Notes: a model not told the origin generated them from the sequence alone. 64,000 nt of DNA from Eggerthellaceae bacterium (GCA_022791455.1 JAAVZC010000006.1:113635-177634), one strand, 5' to 3'; counted from the first letter of the stretch, positions 1 to 9,030 are shown. Numbers and translations: made by a program.

Positions 1-1290
1 CAGGCCGCCAGCATCGCGGTTGCGGCCAGCGTCGGCGCGCCAGAAGCGGGAGAACACCATCTTCGCCTCTTCCGGCGACAGGCCAATGCCGGTGTCGCGC
101 ACCGAGATGAGCGCCATCAGGTCGGTCTTGGCCACGTTCACGTCGATGCGGCCGCCTTCGCCGGTGTAGCGCACGGCGTTCGAGATGAGGTTGGCGGTGG
201 CCTGGCGAATCATGTCCGGGTCGCCCAGCACGTACACGTCGGGCTCGGCGTAGTAGTTCAGCGTGAGGCCAGAGTCGGCCACGAACATCTCATGGGTGGA
301 AACAATGCCCTCGATCAGCTGCCCCACGTTCACCTTTTCTTCCTTCATGGGGGTGGAGCGGTTCTCCAGCCGCGACAGCTTCAGCAGCGCCTCCACCAGG
401 CGGCCCAGCCGCTGCACTTCGGAGTTCACCGTGTTCAGCCGCTCTTCGTCCGGCTCGTAGACGCCGTCGATCATGGCCTCCACCGTGGCCTGGATGGCCA
501 TGAGCGGAGTGCGCAGCTCGTGGGCCACGTCGGTGGTCAGGCGCCGTTCCAGCTCGCGGTCCTTCTCCACCGATTCCGCCATTTCGTCGAAGGTCTCGCC
601 CAGGCGGGAAATCTCGTCTTCGCCGCGCAGGCCGGTACGGGCGGAAAGATCGCCCTCGGTGATGGCGGCGGCGGTCTTCGACATGCGGTTGATGGGGCGC
701 ACCAAATTGCGCGCGAACAAGAAGCCGATGCAGGAAGCAAGCACAATGGCCACCGCGGCGGCAATCAGCATGGCCTGGTAGGAATTCTGGCGAAACACCT
801 GGTCAGGCTGGCGCATGAGCGTTTCCGAGCCGTACACCCAGATGCGCACGGAGCCCACCGTTTCGCCGTCGCTTATGATGGGGGCCACGGCCACGCGGGA
901 CGGGTCCAGCGGCTCCAGCGTTTGGATCCACCGGCGGCCGCCCAGCACTTCCTCGATCACCGCCGAGGAATCGTACACCGTCTGGTTCTGGGCGTCCACC
1001 ACACGCACCGCCACACCGCTGGTCATCTCGGAGGCCTGGATGGCGGGGGAAATGGTGGTGGGGTCCATGAGCGACTTGGTTTCCGCATACGACGAGCCGA
1101 TGCGCTTGGCGGTGGTTTCCGCAAGCGTTTCCATGTTCTCGGTGGTATAAGTTTTGAAGTGCTCTTCCCACACAAACGAAACCACCCCCATGGCCACCAT
1201 GGCAGTCATGGCGGCTATGAGGGCGAACATTACCGTGAGGCGGGTGGTGTAGCTAAAGCCCGACCAGCGGAAACGCTTCTTTTCTTCCAT
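1..1290 (-). CDS. Sensor histidine kinase (3' end outside window)
   Basis: Membrane sensor kinase of a two-component system; the last residues lie beyond the window start, so 430 residues are visible. Translation shows a short cytoplasmic head, TM1 (about 17-40), an extracytoplasmic sensor region (about 41-172), TM2 (about 173-194), a HAMP segment, a HisKA box VAHELRTP with the phospho-acceptor His near 257, an N box NLISNAVRY near 367-375, a G1 box DTGIGL near 399-404 and an F-box VFSRFWRA; the G2 box would follow outside. The ATG at 1290 is 30 bases after the stop of the response regulator, so the two are co-transcribed. No strong Shine-Dalgarno is visible and translation may depend on coupling. 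The stimulus cannot be inferred from the sensor region. Confidence 0.93.
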   Translation of the reverse strand, partial: MEEKKRFRWSGFSYTTRLTVMFALIAAMTAMVAMGVVSFVWEEHFKTYTTENMETLAETTAKRIGSSYAETKSLMDPTTISPAIQASEMTSGVAVRVVDAQNQTVYDSSAVIEEVLGGRRWIQTLEPLDPSRVAVAPIISDGETVGSVRIWVYGSETLMRQPDQVFRQNSYQAMLIAAAVAIVLASCIGFLFARNLVRPINRMSKTAAAITEGDLSARTGLRGEDEISRLGETFDEMAESVEKDRELERRLTTDVAHELRTPLMAIQATVEAMIDGVYEPDEERLNTVNSEVQRLGRLVEALLKLSRLENRSTPMKEEKVNVGQLIEGIVSTHEMFVADSGLTLNYYAEPDVYVLGDPDMIRQATANLISNAVRYTGEGGRIDVNVAKTDLMALISVRDTGIGLSPEEAKMVFSRFWRADAGRNRDAGGL

Positions 1291-1320
1291 GGGCGCGAAC
1301 AGGTGCGGCAGCCGCGCGGG

Positions 1321-2031
1321 CTAGTTGCCGGCCTTCGTGGGGTCCTCGAAGCGGTAACCCACGCCGTGCACCGTGTGCAGCCACTTGGGGCTGCGGGGGT
1401 TGTCGCCAATCTTGGCGCGCAGGTTCTTCACGTGGGAATCGATGGTGCGCTCGTAGCCTTCGAAGTCGTAGCCGAGCACCTTCTCCACCAGCTCCATGCG
1501 CGAGTAGACGCGGCCGGGATAGCGGGAAAGGGTGGTCAGCAGCTTGAACTCGCTGGCGGTGAGGTCGATCTCTTCGCCGTTCACCAACACCTTGTGGCCG
1601 GAAACGTCGATGGTCAGTTCACCGAACTCCAGCACTTCACGCTGCGGCTCGGAGTCGGCATGCACGCGGCGCAACAGGGCACGGGCGCGGGCCACCAGCT
1701 CGCGGGGGCTGAAGGGCTTCACCAGGTAATCGTCGGCGCCCAGCTCCAGGCCGATGATGCGGTCTTCCACTTCGCCCTTCGCCGTCAGCATGATGATGGG
1801 CACATCGGACGTGTCGCGAATGACGCGGCAAACGCGCTCGCCGGATACGTGGGGCAGCATAAGGTCAAGGATGATCAGGTCAAAGTGATGCTTGGCGAAT
1901 TCATCGAGGGCATCTTGGCCATCGCCCACAGCCGTAACCCAGTAATTCTCGCGCTCCAGGTATGCGGTCACCGCATCGCGGATGTTCTTTTCATCTTCCA
2001 CGAGGAGAATACGACGGGTCTCGTTGCTCAT
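1321..2031 (-). CDS. OmpR/PhoB-family response regulator
   Basis: A 236-residue two-domain regulator. The receiver domain (about 1-120) has the acidic pair EDE at 12-14, the phosphorylation Asp at 56 in LIILDLMLP, the switch Thr near 83 and the conserved Lys near 105 in YLVKPF. A winged-helix DNA-binding domain follows (about 130-232, ending GVGYRFEDP). A good ribosome site, GGGAG, lies five bases before the ATG. It is the first gene of the operon with the adjacent histidine kinase, which is its expected phosphodonor. Targets cannot be read from the sequence. Confidence 0.95.
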   Translation of the reverse strand: MSNETRRILLVEDEKNIRDAVTAYLERENYWVTAVGDGQDALDEFAKHHFDLIILDLMLPHVSGERVCRVIRDTSDVPIIMLTAKGEVEDRIIGLELGADDYLVKPFSPRELVARARALLRRVHADSEPQREVLEFGELTIDVSGHKVLVNGEEIDLTASEFKLLTTLSRYPGRVYSRMELVEKVLGYDFEGYERTIDSHVKNLRAKIGDNPRSPKWLHTVHGVGYRFEDPTKAGN

Positions 2032-2186
2032 AATGGCTCCCTCTTTTGGGTCTTTACGTACTGGCGCCGAGCGAAAATGTACGCTCAGCAGGCATAGATT
2101 ATCTAACCTGTGAGGTAATTGGGGATTATTTTAGCAATTGCCCCCAAAACACTGCCAAGGTGTGCGGTAAATGACACAATACACCC

Positions 2187-3794
2187 ATGCCAAACAGAAG
2201 AACCCCCAGCGGTCGCAGGGCACAGGCGACGCCTTCATCGGGCGTTTCGCGAAAGGCGGCCCCCTCCGCTGGCACCTATAAACATAAGGGCCGGGCGAAA
2301 AGCTCGCGGCCTCTATCCTCCCCGACTGTTGGGGGCTCACATTCCCGCTCGTCCGGAAAGGCGCCGCGCCACGGGGCTGCTGCGTCGCGCCCGGTTGCTG
2401 CCGCTTCGCGCCCGAGCGCCCACAGCTCTTCGGTGCACCGCCGCGACGGCGACGGATTCTCCCTCAATCTGCCCACCGGCCGCAGCCTGGACATCTCCCG
2501 CCGCCAGCTGGTGGTGGGCGCCGGCGCGCTGGCCGGACTGGCGCTGCTGGGGTCGGGCGTCTACGCCGTGAGCGAACTCATCCCGGAAGCCCCTTCCGGC
2601 GTTTCCGCGCTGGACGTGCCGGAGGACGCCGTGACCACCTCCGACGCCCTTACGCAAATGGACGGCGACTGCCCGCTGGGACTGGCCAGCTCCATCAACC
2701 TTCCCTACGGCAGCCAAGTGTGGGCCAATGGCGAAACCTACGGCGTGGCGCTGGTGCCCAACGACGAGGTGAAGCCGCTGAACTCCATCCAGCTGCTGGG
2801 GCTTGGGAACGGCACCGCCAGCACCGTGGTGGAAAAAGCCGTCGGGCAAGACGACGGCTTCGAAATCTACGACGTACGCGGCTGCGACCAGGGCATCATC
2901 TGGGTGGAAGCCAATATCCTGACCGACATGTGGCGCGTCTACACCGCCCAAGTGGCGAATGGAGCACTGGGCGAGCCGGCCCTGGCCCAAGAGGGCGACG
3001 AGGCCTGGGAGATGCCCACGCTGGCGGCTGCCGGCAGCTGCGGTTGGTGGCAGCGGGTGCCCCGCAAGGGCGGCACGGCGCGCAACGAGCCTTCCGAGCT
3101 CTGCCGCATCATGTTCGGCACCAACAACGTGCAAACCGTCTACCAGGCGAAAGGGCGGCCTTCTACGGCTCCCTACGGCGCCGGCTCCTACGTGGTCACC
3201 ACGCCGCGCGCCGACACGAGCGGCGTGCGCTACCAGCTCACCTGCCTGGACGCCAACAGCGCCGAGGTGCTGGACACCCTCATTCTGCCCTCATCGATGA
3301 GCCCGCTGGAAACCGCCTACGGCCCCAACGGCTTCTCGTTCGCTTTCGACGCCATCTACTCCTACGGCGGCGGCATCTCCAACCTGGGCACCTATTATCC
3401 GCTGCAGGCGCCGGAGGGCACCGCGCGGGTGACGGCCGCCCTAGGCGACGGCGAAGGCGCGCGCGGCGACACGATTGTGGCGGCGGGGTCTTCCGAGATC
3501 AACGCCGATCGCTACAGCGCTGCACCCTGGTTCCGCTTCGCCCGCACCCCCAGCTGCGCGCCGGCATGGTGCGGCAACTGGACCATGGTGAAAAGCACCA
3601 CCTCGGTGGTGGCCATCGACCTGGAGAACCAGCGCTACTTCCCGCTGGAAGTGAAGCCCGGCACCGACACCTACGGCGACTACCTGGCCTCCACCGGCAT
3701 CGCCAACCGCGTGGTCACCTACAGCAACATCGATCACACCGACATCAACGGCGAAAACGAGCGAACCTGCCTCGTCCGCGTCTGGAGCGCGTAA
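2187..3794 (+). CDS. Hypothetical membrane-anchored/Tat-like extracytoplasmic protein
   Basis: A 535-residue protein of unknown function. The first 100 residues are basic and rich in Ser, Ala and Arg (low complexity). A twin-arginine-like motif SRRQLVVG at about 104-111 then leads into a hydrophobic stretch (about 108-128), so the remaining 400 residues are probably outside the membrane, either anchored or Tat-exported. The exported part repeats Trp- and Gly-rich beta-strand-like blocks, which suggests a beta-propeller-type fold; this is an inference. No Shine-Dalgarno precedes the ATG, and a TAAATG hexamer about 18 bases upstream could be the -10 box of a nearly leaderless transcript. It diverges from the two-component operon and could be one of its targets, which is not shown. 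Confidence 0.75.
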   Translation: MPNRRTPSGRRAQATPSSGVSRKAAPSAGTYKHKGRAKSSRPLSSPTVGGSHSRSSGKAPRHGAAASRPVAAASRPSAHSSSVHRRDGDGFSLNLPTGRSLDISRRQLVVGAGALAGLALLGSGVYAVSELIPEAPSGVSALDVPEDAVTTSDALTQMDGDCPLGLASSINLPYGSQVWANGETYGVALVPNDEVKPLNSIQLLGLGNGTASTVVEKAVGQDDGFEIYDVRGCDQGIIWVEANILTDMWRVYTAQVANGALGEPALAQEGDEAWEMPTLAAAGSCGWWQRVPRKGGTARNEPSELCRIMFGTNNVQTVYQAKGRPSTAPYGAGSYVVTTPRADTSGVRYQLTCLDANSAEVLDTLILPSSMSPLETAYGPNGFSFAFDAIYSYGGGISNLGTYYPLQAPEGTARVTAALGDGEGARGDTIVAAGSSEINADRYSAAPWFRFARTPSCAPAWCGNWTMVKSTTSVVAIDLENQRYFPLEVKPGTDTYGDYLASTGIANRVVTYSNIDHTDINGENERTCLVRVWSA

Positions 3795-3804
3795 GAGGGC
3801 GCGC

Positions 3805-4197
3805 TTATTTGCGCGCCCCGAGAATCCGCTCCTTCGCGTTGCGCAGTCCCGCCGCAGAAACAGCAGCGGCGGCGATCTCGGAAGAATCCGTACTGGGAAG
3901 CTGCACCGCGGGGCCATCGCCTTCTGTCACGTACTCGCCAGAATCATTCATCCACACTTCAGATCCATCCAGCAATCTGATCGATTCCCTGGGGCCTGGT
4001 TCGTACTTCAGAATATCCCCCGGTTGGCAGTCGAGCACTTCGCAAATGGCGTCCAGCGTAGAGAAGCGGATAGCCCTCGCATGACCCATCTTCAGGTTCG
4101 ATACATTCGCCCGCGTAAGGCCCACTTCCCGCGCCAGCTCGCTCACCGTGAACCGCTTCGGGCGCATCACTTCATCAAGGCAAAGAACAATCGCCAT
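3805..4197 (-). CDS. XRE/Cro-type helix-turn-helix regulator
   Basis: A 130-residue DNA-binding protein. The helix-turn-helix is FTVSELAREVGLTRANVSNL, followed by STLDAICEVLDCQPGDILKY, typical of the HTH_26/YozG-like group. The longer in-frame extension to 4266 overlaps the upstream gene and is not used: the ATG at 4197 lies two bases after the stop of the membrane-protein gene (TAACGATG), and an AAGGAG lies about 14 bases upstream, which indicates translational coupling. DUF2975-type membrane proteins are commonly paired with this regulator type, so the two probably act together. The C-terminal half after residue 75 has no recognisable domain. Confidence 0.88.
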   Translation of the reverse strand: MAIVLCLDEVMRPKRFTVSELAREVGLTRANVSNLKMGHARAIRFSTLDAICEVLDCQPGDILKYEPGPRESIRLLDGSEVWMNDSGEYVTEGDGPAVQLPSTDSSEIAAAAVSAAGLRNAKERILGARK

Positions 4198-4199
4198 CG

Positions 4200-4805
4200 T
4201 TAGATCACCAGCTCCTTCTCTTCTTGCAAGCATGCGCCGTAGGCAAACACCAAGGACAAGCCCCATGCAATAAAGGCGAAAACAAGGTTCGTTATGTCCG
4301 CCGTGGCAATGTTAAGCGATTGGTGTGTAAGTTCAAGTTCTCCGAGCACTACGTGCCACGCATCCCACGAAGGAAATCCTCCCAGCGAGTAGCCGATATT
4401 CCACCCCGAGAAGCCATTCGGCGTCATGCTTGCAAGAACAGCCGATGCCAAGGAGCCAAAAACAAAAAGTGCGAGAAAAGCGGCCGCAGCAATTTTGAGC
4501 GCCCGAATGCTCTTCCCTGAAAAATGGTTTGCCGTTGACGCCTCTCGAAAGACGACGGAAAAGGCCCAGGCAATCACACTACTCAACACGCAAATAAGAC
4601 CTGACTGAAAGAAGCCGATTATGGTGCCCATCAAAACATCGGATCCTGTTAGCACCACATACAACACTGCGCCCCATGTGGTGAGTCCCACAACCTCCCA
4701 TATGCGGAACACTGCCCAAAGCACCCGCGAAACACCACGAAGCCACCGGCTGTATTTTTCCACAACCCCAGCAGTCGCATCGCTCAAGTTGGCTACCGCG
4801 CCCAT
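4200..4805 (-). CDS. DUF2975-like four-helix membrane protein
   Basis: A 201-residue membrane protein with about four hydrophobic segments (for example TTWGAVLYVVLTG, CVLSSVIAWAFSVVF, FLALFVFGSLASAVL and NLVFAFIAWGLSLVF). The start chosen is the ATG at 4805 because GGAGG lies about six bases before it; an open frame continues to 4940 but its extra N-terminus is not credible. Length, helix count and coupling to an XRE regulator fit DUF2975 proteins; the assignment rests on pattern and context and not on a diagnostic motif. Function is unknown. Confidence 0.78.
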   Translation of the reverse strand: MGAVANLSDATAGVVEKYSRWLRGVSRVLWAVFRIWEVVGLTTWGAVLYVVLTGSDVLMGTIIGFFQSGLICVLSSVIAWAFSVVFREASTANHFSGKSIRALKIAAAAFLALFVFGSLASAVLASMTPNGFSGWNIGYSLGGFPSWDAWHVVLGELELTHQSLNIATADITNLVFAFIAWGLSLVFAYGACLQEEKELVI

Positions 4806-4842
4806 ACCCGCCTCCAAGCTCTCGCGCCGAAAACCTATATAC

Positions 4843-4875
4843 AGCATAACGAAAAGCGTATTGTGATTCAATACG
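4843..4875 (-). promoter_or_regulatory. Promoter with overlapping operator for the DUF2975/XRE pair
   Basis: On the minus strand TTGAAT (4866-4871) and TATGCT (4843-4848) are separated by exactly 17 bases, a plausible -35/-10 pair about 38 bases before the start codon. A perfect inverted repeat CGTATTG-N5-CAATACG (4857-4875) covers the -35 box. Its position fits an autoregulatory site for the XRE protein encoded in the operon; that link is inferred. Confidence 0.6.
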
Positions 4876-5085
4876 GTTATATATCGAAATTCAGAACCTA
4901 TTAGTCGCTGGGGACAATGCGCGTTTTTCCAACTTGCCAATACCTTCTGTCAACAAGACGCTCGCATGCCCCCTGTCCTCTGCCGACGAAATCGCCAAGA
5001 AGTATCTGTAAGATGTGGGGTCTGGAGCGCTTAGAGCCCCAGCTCCTTGGCAGCAACCAGCACAGCCATAGAGCTCTAAACCCGC

Positions 5086-6399
5086 CTACAAAAACGCCGC
5101 CATGTAAACCGGGAGGTACGTTATGGGGCCGTCTTGCTCGACGTTGCCTTTGTGCAAAACAATCGCACCCTCCAGCTTATAATTCTTAACCTGCAGAAGC
5201 TTATCGAGAGCAGCATGTTTGTGCGAATACTTCCCTGACTTGACCTCTATTGGCACAACGGACGGCAGACCGAGTCCATCTACGAGGAAATCAACTTCGC
5301 CCACGCCCCGCTGATTAAAGTAAAACAAACGCTCGTGGCCATGGGCCCGCAGCTCTTGCGCGACCGCGTTTTCGAAGACGCTGCCAAGGTTCATGTCCTC
5401 GGCGCTTGTCAGCAGCTGCCCCACATCTGCCGACGGAAATGTTGAAAATAGCAGACCGACATCGGACATGTACAACTTGAAATTCCCCTGCTCTTCTGTC
5501 AGACCCAGGGGGAACAGCGGTTCCGCAGAGCGCCGAACGGGGATGACCACGCCCGCGTCCTCCAGCCAATCGAAGTTCGAAGCAACCTGAGCATAGCGCT
5601 TCCCCTCGGTTACGCCGTTAATCACAAAGCGCTTGTTCTCCTTGTTCAGCTGGCTGGGCACGGCATCAAAAATCGTTTTAATCTGCCTTGCATGCGCGCG
5701 ATCTTTTACATACCGGGTAATATCCGCCCTGTAAGCAGCCAGTATCGATCGCTGGCGCGCTCTCATCTCTTGCGTATCATGGGTGTTCATAAAAACCTGC
5801 ACCGGCTCGGGCATGCCCCCAATAAGCACGTAGCGCATCCAGAGATCAAGCATTTTTTCGTGAAGAAACGACGGCACCTGCTCTCGGGCGCTATAGCATC
5901 TTTCTACTTCATTCCATAAAGACGCATCCAGGCCATACCCCCAGCAAAACTCCTGGAAGTCAAGGGGAAACATTTCCAAAAGATCGATGGTTCCCACCGG
6001 AAGAGACCGAAAATCGTAAGCCTCGACCCCAAGCATCGAGCCTGAGTAGATCACGTCAAATCGGTCATCCTGTGCAAGATAGCGCATCCAGGTTACGGCA
6101 TCTTCGCACCTCTGAACCTCGTCGAAAAACAGCAGCGCTGGTTCCTTGGGCAAAGGACGGTCGAGAAGAGCGGTGATCCTCATTATCAGATCGTCCAAGC
6201 CCGTTGCCCCGCCAATAACCTCGACTGCCTGCGGCTGCTCCACAAAATCTATCTTGATCACGTGCTTGTAATGCGCTGCACCGAACGCTTCTATACTGCT
6301 CGTTTTGCCAATTTGGCGCGCGCCTGTGATAAGAAGTCCCTGATTCGACTTCGTGTTCTGCCACTGCTCAATAGCATCATCGATTTTCCGCTTTAGCAC
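5086..6399 (-). CDS. AAA_14/DUF4143 ATP-binding protein
   Basis: A 437-residue member of the common AAA_14 + DUF4143 family. The ATPase part has a Walker A motif GARQIGKTS (about 26-34) and a Walker B ALLFFDEVQRC near residue 95. The C-terminal DUF4143 part has GEVDFLVDG...PIEVKSG, the acidic E-x-K pattern reminiscent of PD-(D/E)XK nucleases. The family is abundant in gut bacteria and its role is unsettled; links to mobile elements or stress have been suggested. It is monocistronic, lower in GC than its neighbours, and preceded by three spaced AT-rich repeats, so it is probably an acquired, self-contained cassette. Confidence 0.9.
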   Translation of the reverse strand: MLKRKIDDAIEQWQNTKSNQGLLITGARQIGKTSSIEAFGAAHYKHVIKIDFVEQPQAVEVIGGATGLDDLIMRITALLDRPLPKEPALLFFDEVQRCEDAVTWMRYLAQDDRFDVIYSGSMLGVEAYDFRSLPVGTIDLLEMFPLDFQEFCWGYGLDASLWNEVERCYSAREQVPSFLHEKMLDLWMRYVLIGGMPEPVQVFMNTHDTQEMRARQRSILAAYRADITRYVKDRAHARQIKTIFDAVPSQLNKENKRFVINGVTEGKRYAQVASNFDWLEDAGVVIPVRRSAEPLFPLGLTEEQGNFKLYMSDVGLLFSTFPSADVGQLLTSAEDMNLGSVFENAVAQELRAHGHERLFYFNQRGVGEVDFLVDGLGLPSVVPIEVKSGKYSHKHAALDKLLQVKNYKLEGAIVLHKGNVEQDGPITYLPVYMAAFL

Positions 6400-6466
6400 T
6401 CCGCAATACCTCTCGTGTATTTTGCCGGCTCAAACTTCGCTGCAATCGCTTTTCAAAGCCAACTAA

Positions 6467-6544
6467 TTACAAAATGTAAAGTTGTTTCGTTCCATATTTT
6501 ACAAAATGCAAAGTAGAAATTGGTGATTTTCTACAAAATGCAAG
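6467..6544. promoter_or_regulatory. Three phased operator-like repeats upstream of the DUF4143 gene
   Basis: Copies TTACAAAATGTAAAG (6467-6481), TTTACAAAATGCAAAG (6498-6513) and CTACAAAATGCAAG (6531-6544) lie 31 and 33 bases apart, close to three helical turns. The first is an imperfect palindrome (TTACA/TGTAA). They sit between the DUF4143 start and the purB terminator and look like a cooperative binding array for an unknown regulator. Confidence 0.55.
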
Positions 6545-6589
6545 ATATGGTGAAATATCGCCTGATTGTCATCTTTATTGCACAAGAAA

Positions 6590-6616
6590 GGGCTCCGGAC
6601 GGTGCATCCGGAGCCC
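6590..6616 (-). terminator. Terminator of purB
   Basis: A perfect ten-base stem (GGGCTCCGGA with TCCGGAGCCC) and seven-base loop, followed on the minus strand by a T-rich stretch (TTTCTT). It lies 24 bases after the purB stop. Confidence 0.85.
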
Positions 6617-6640
6617 TTTACTGTTCGGCGTGTTGCTCTT

Positions 6641-7990
6641 CTAGAACTCCAGCGCTTCCAGGCGGTCGAATACCACGTCTTTGCGGGTGAGGAAGTCCCA
6701 GGGGTCGAAGATTTCGTCCAGCTTTTCGGCGGTGAGCAGGGCCATGGCCTCGTCGTCCGCTTCCAGGCGCTCGCGATAGGTGGGGCCATCAACGGCGTTC
6801 TGGATGTCCTCCCACACCTTCATGGCGTTGCGCTGCACAATCACGTAGGCATCCTCGCGGGAAATGCCAGCGTCTACTAGCGCCAGGAGCACCTTCGAGC
6901 TGAAAATGAGCCCCTTGGTGCGCCACAGGTTGTGCTCCATCTTGGCCGGGTAGGTCTGCAGACCGTCCAGCATCCACTGCATCTTGCCGAACATGTAGTC
7001 CAGCGCGATGAAGCTGTCCGCCAGCGCCACGCGCTCGGCTCCGGAGTGGGAGATGTCGCGCTCGTACCACAGCGCCACGTCGTCGAAGGCCACCTGGGCG
7101 CTCGACTTCACCACGCGCGCCAGGCCGCACACGCGCTCGGCGGTGATGGGGTTGCGCTTGTGGGGCATAGCCGAGGAGCCCTTCTGGCCCTTGGTGAACG
7201 GCTCTTCCGCTTCGATCACGTCGGACTGCTGCAGCAGGCGCACCTGCATGGCGATCGACTCCAGCGTGGCGGCGGTCACCGCGAGCGCCGCCATCACCTG
7301 GGCGTGGCGGTCGCGCGCCAGCACCTGGGTGGACAGCGGGTCGGGGGTGAGGCCCATTTTCTCGCACACGTACTGCTCCACGAACGGGTCGATGGAAGAG
7401 TAGGTTCCCACTGCGCCGGAGATGGCGCCGGTGGCGGCCACGGCGCGCGCCTGCTCCATGCGGTCGAGCGCGCGCTTCAATGCCCAGGCCCAGCTGCCGA
7501 ACTTCATGCCGAAGGTCATGGGCTCGGCGTGGATGCCGTGGGTGCGGCCTACGCACAGGGTGTTCTGGAACTCGAAAGCACGGCGCTTGCAGGTTTCGCC
7601 GAGGCGCTTGATGTCGGCAATGATGATGTCGCAGGCCTGCGTGACCTGGTAGGACAGCGCGGTATCGCCCAGGTCGGAAGAGGTCATGCCGTAATGCACC
7701 CAGCGGCTGGGCTTTTCGGCGCCCTCGGGAATATCGGCGTCGATGTACTCTGCCATGCAGGTGGTGAAGGCGATCACGTCGTGGTTGGTCACCTTCTCAA
7801 TTTCGTCGATGCGTTCCACGGTGAAGTCGGCGTGGTCGCGGATCCACTGGGCTTCTTCGGCCGTAATGCCTGCTTGCCCCAGCTGCGCCTGCGCCTCGCA
7901 CGCCAGCACCTCGATCTCTTTCCAAATGGCGAACTTGTTCTCCAGTTCCCAAATGCGCCCCATCTCCGGGCGCGTGTAGCGACCAATCAT
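6641..7990 (-). CDS. purB: Adenylosuccinate lyase
   Basis: PurB (449 residues) cleaves SAICAR and adenylosuccinate, releasing fumarate, in purine synthesis. The fumarase/aspartase superfamily signature SSAMPHKRNPI, which carries the mobile catalytic loop, is intact, and the length is normal. The ATG at 7990 gives the expected N-terminus MIGRYTRPEMGRIW and has GGAAAGGAAG about eight bases upstream; an in-frame extension to 8062 is not needed. It is monocistronic with its own terminator, and the other purine genes purE, purD and purA occur elsewhere in the window. Confidence 0.97.
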   Translation of the reverse strand: MIGRYTRPEMGRIWELENKFAIWKEIEVLACEAQAQLGQAGITAEEAQWIRDHADFTVERIDEIEKVTNHDVIAFTTCMAEYIDADIPEGAEKPSRWVHYGMTSSDLGDTALSYQVTQACDIIIADIKRLGETCKRRAFEFQNTLCVGRTHGIHAEPMTFGMKFGSWAWALKRALDRMEQARAVAATGAISGAVGTYSSIDPFVEQYVCEKMGLTPDPLSTQVLARDRHAQVMAALAVTAATLESIAMQVRLLQQSDVIEAEEPFTKGQKGSSAMPHKRNPITAERVCGLARVVKSSAQVAFDDVALWYERDISHSGAERVALADSFIALDYMFGKMQWMLDGLQTYPAKMEHNLWRTKGLIFSSKVLLALVDAGISREDAYVIVQRNAMKVWEDIQNAVDGPTYRERLEADDEAMALLTAEKLDEIFDPWDFLTRKDVVFDRLEALEF

Positions 7991-8113
7991 GTCCCGCGCT
8001 TCCTTTCCTGAAAGACTAACTGGGGCGATTTTACCTTGCGCGATGGCCGCCAGCACCCACAAGACGCCCGGCGCTCAAGATTGGCTTGGAAGCGCTGGAG
8101 GTTGAGCCAAACA

Positions 8114-8135
8114 AAAAAGGCCTTGCGGCCTTTTT
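8114..8135 (-). terminator. Terminator after the lysozyme-like gene
   Basis: Stem AAAAAGGCC / GGCCTTTTT with loop TTGC, A-rich on one side and T-rich on the other, so it could work in both directions. It follows the stop of the secreted protein gene at once. Confidence 0.85.
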
Positions 8136-8136
8136 G

Positions 8137-8916
8137 TTAGATGAGCTTCATTTGCGCTAGGGTGTTGCTGTACCAGTGGTCCGTGAAGGGCGGGCAGTAC
8201 TTGGCGGCGAAGCTATGGCTGACGGTGAAGCCGTAGCCGTTGGCCAGGCCGCGCACGTGGGCGTTGATGGCGTCTGTCCAGTTGCTCCAAGAGCTGTCGC
8301 CCCAACCCCAAGCGTTGTGGGGCAGGAAGCAGTTGGCGCCGTTGGTGCTTTCCGTATTGGAAATAGCGGGCGACCAGCGGGGATCGATACCGTTTTCCCA
8401 GGCCGCCGTGGCGAAGGTCTCGCCATAGCCGGCCAGCTGGGTGCCTTCCAGATACGCATCGATGCGGGCGGTCCACTCTTCGATGAAGGCGTCGCGGCCC
8501 ACAGAGAAATCAACATCGCCAGCAGGCAGGCTGCCGAAAGTTTCCAGGTACTTGGCGCGCGCGGCGTTAGCGCGCTCGATGGCCTTCTGCTCCGCAGCAG
8601 CGGCCGCTTCTGCATCGGCAATGCGCTGAGCCTCTTCTTCCGCGGCAATTTCCTCGTAGCCGGCGGACATGTCGCGCACGATCACGCCCTGTGAAGCCTC
8701 GGAAGCCACGGCCATGGTGGCATTGGAAGACGCCTCCTGCAGTTCGAAGGAGCCGCTGGTTTCCTCGATGCCGAAGAAACCGTCGCCCTCGGAATTGGCG
8801 GCGCCGGCGAAACCGATAAAGGTGCTGAGACCCACCGTCACGATGGCCACGCCGGCAGCCAGCGCGAACAGGCGCACTGCCAGGGGGGTCGATCTATGCT
8901 GGGTACGTGAAACCAC
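8137..8916 (-). CDS. Secreted lysozyme-like / lytic transglycosylase-like protein
   Basis: A 259-residue exported protein. An N-terminal hydrophobic segment (about 12-36, LFALAAGVAIVTVGLSTFI) acts as signal or anchor, followed by an Ala/Glu-rich coiled coil (about 75-120). The C-terminal 130 residues contain a lysozyme-like core with a candidate catalytic Glu in SNTES, then NAWGWG, W-x2-W-x-DAI and a late KYCPP...WY block, as in glucosaminidase or lytic transglycosylase folds. It is probably a peptidoglycan hydrolase. The start chosen is GTG at 8916, because AAAGGA lies seven bases upstream; a TTG at 8922 is too close to it. The Shine-Dalgarno lies inside a hairpin, and a structured leader lies further upstream. 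Confidence 0.75.
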   Translation of the reverse strand: MVSRTQHRSTPLAVRLFALAAGVAIVTVGLSTFIGFAGAANSEGDGFFGIEETSGSFELQEASSNATMAVASEASQGVIVRDMSAGYEEIAAEEEAQRIADAEAAAAAEQKAIERANAARAKYLETFGSLPAGDVDFSVGRDAFIEEWTARIDAYLEGTQLAGYGETFATAAWENGIDPRWSPAISNTESTNGANCFLPHNAWGWGDSSWSNWTDAINAHVRGLANGYGFTVSHSFAAKYCPPFTDHWYSNTLAQMKLI

Positions 8917-8925
8917 GCGCAATTC

Positions 8926-8944
8926 CTTTACCGCTTCGGTAAAG
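8926..8944 (-). promoter_or_regulatory. Hairpin sequestering the ribosome site of the lysozyme-like gene
   Basis: CTTTACCG-AAG-CGGTAAAG on the minus strand is a perfect eight-base-pair hairpin. Its 3' arm supplies most of the AAAGGA Shine-Dalgarno of the gene starting at 8916, so folding would hide the ribosome site. Confidence 0.55.
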
Positions 8945-9030
8945 CGTCAGCACAGCGTGGTGTGTTAGAAGTAGGGTTGCTGACAAACGCTTCGTGTTAA
9001 TTGGTCTGACCATTTTAGCCGTTCTCGCCC

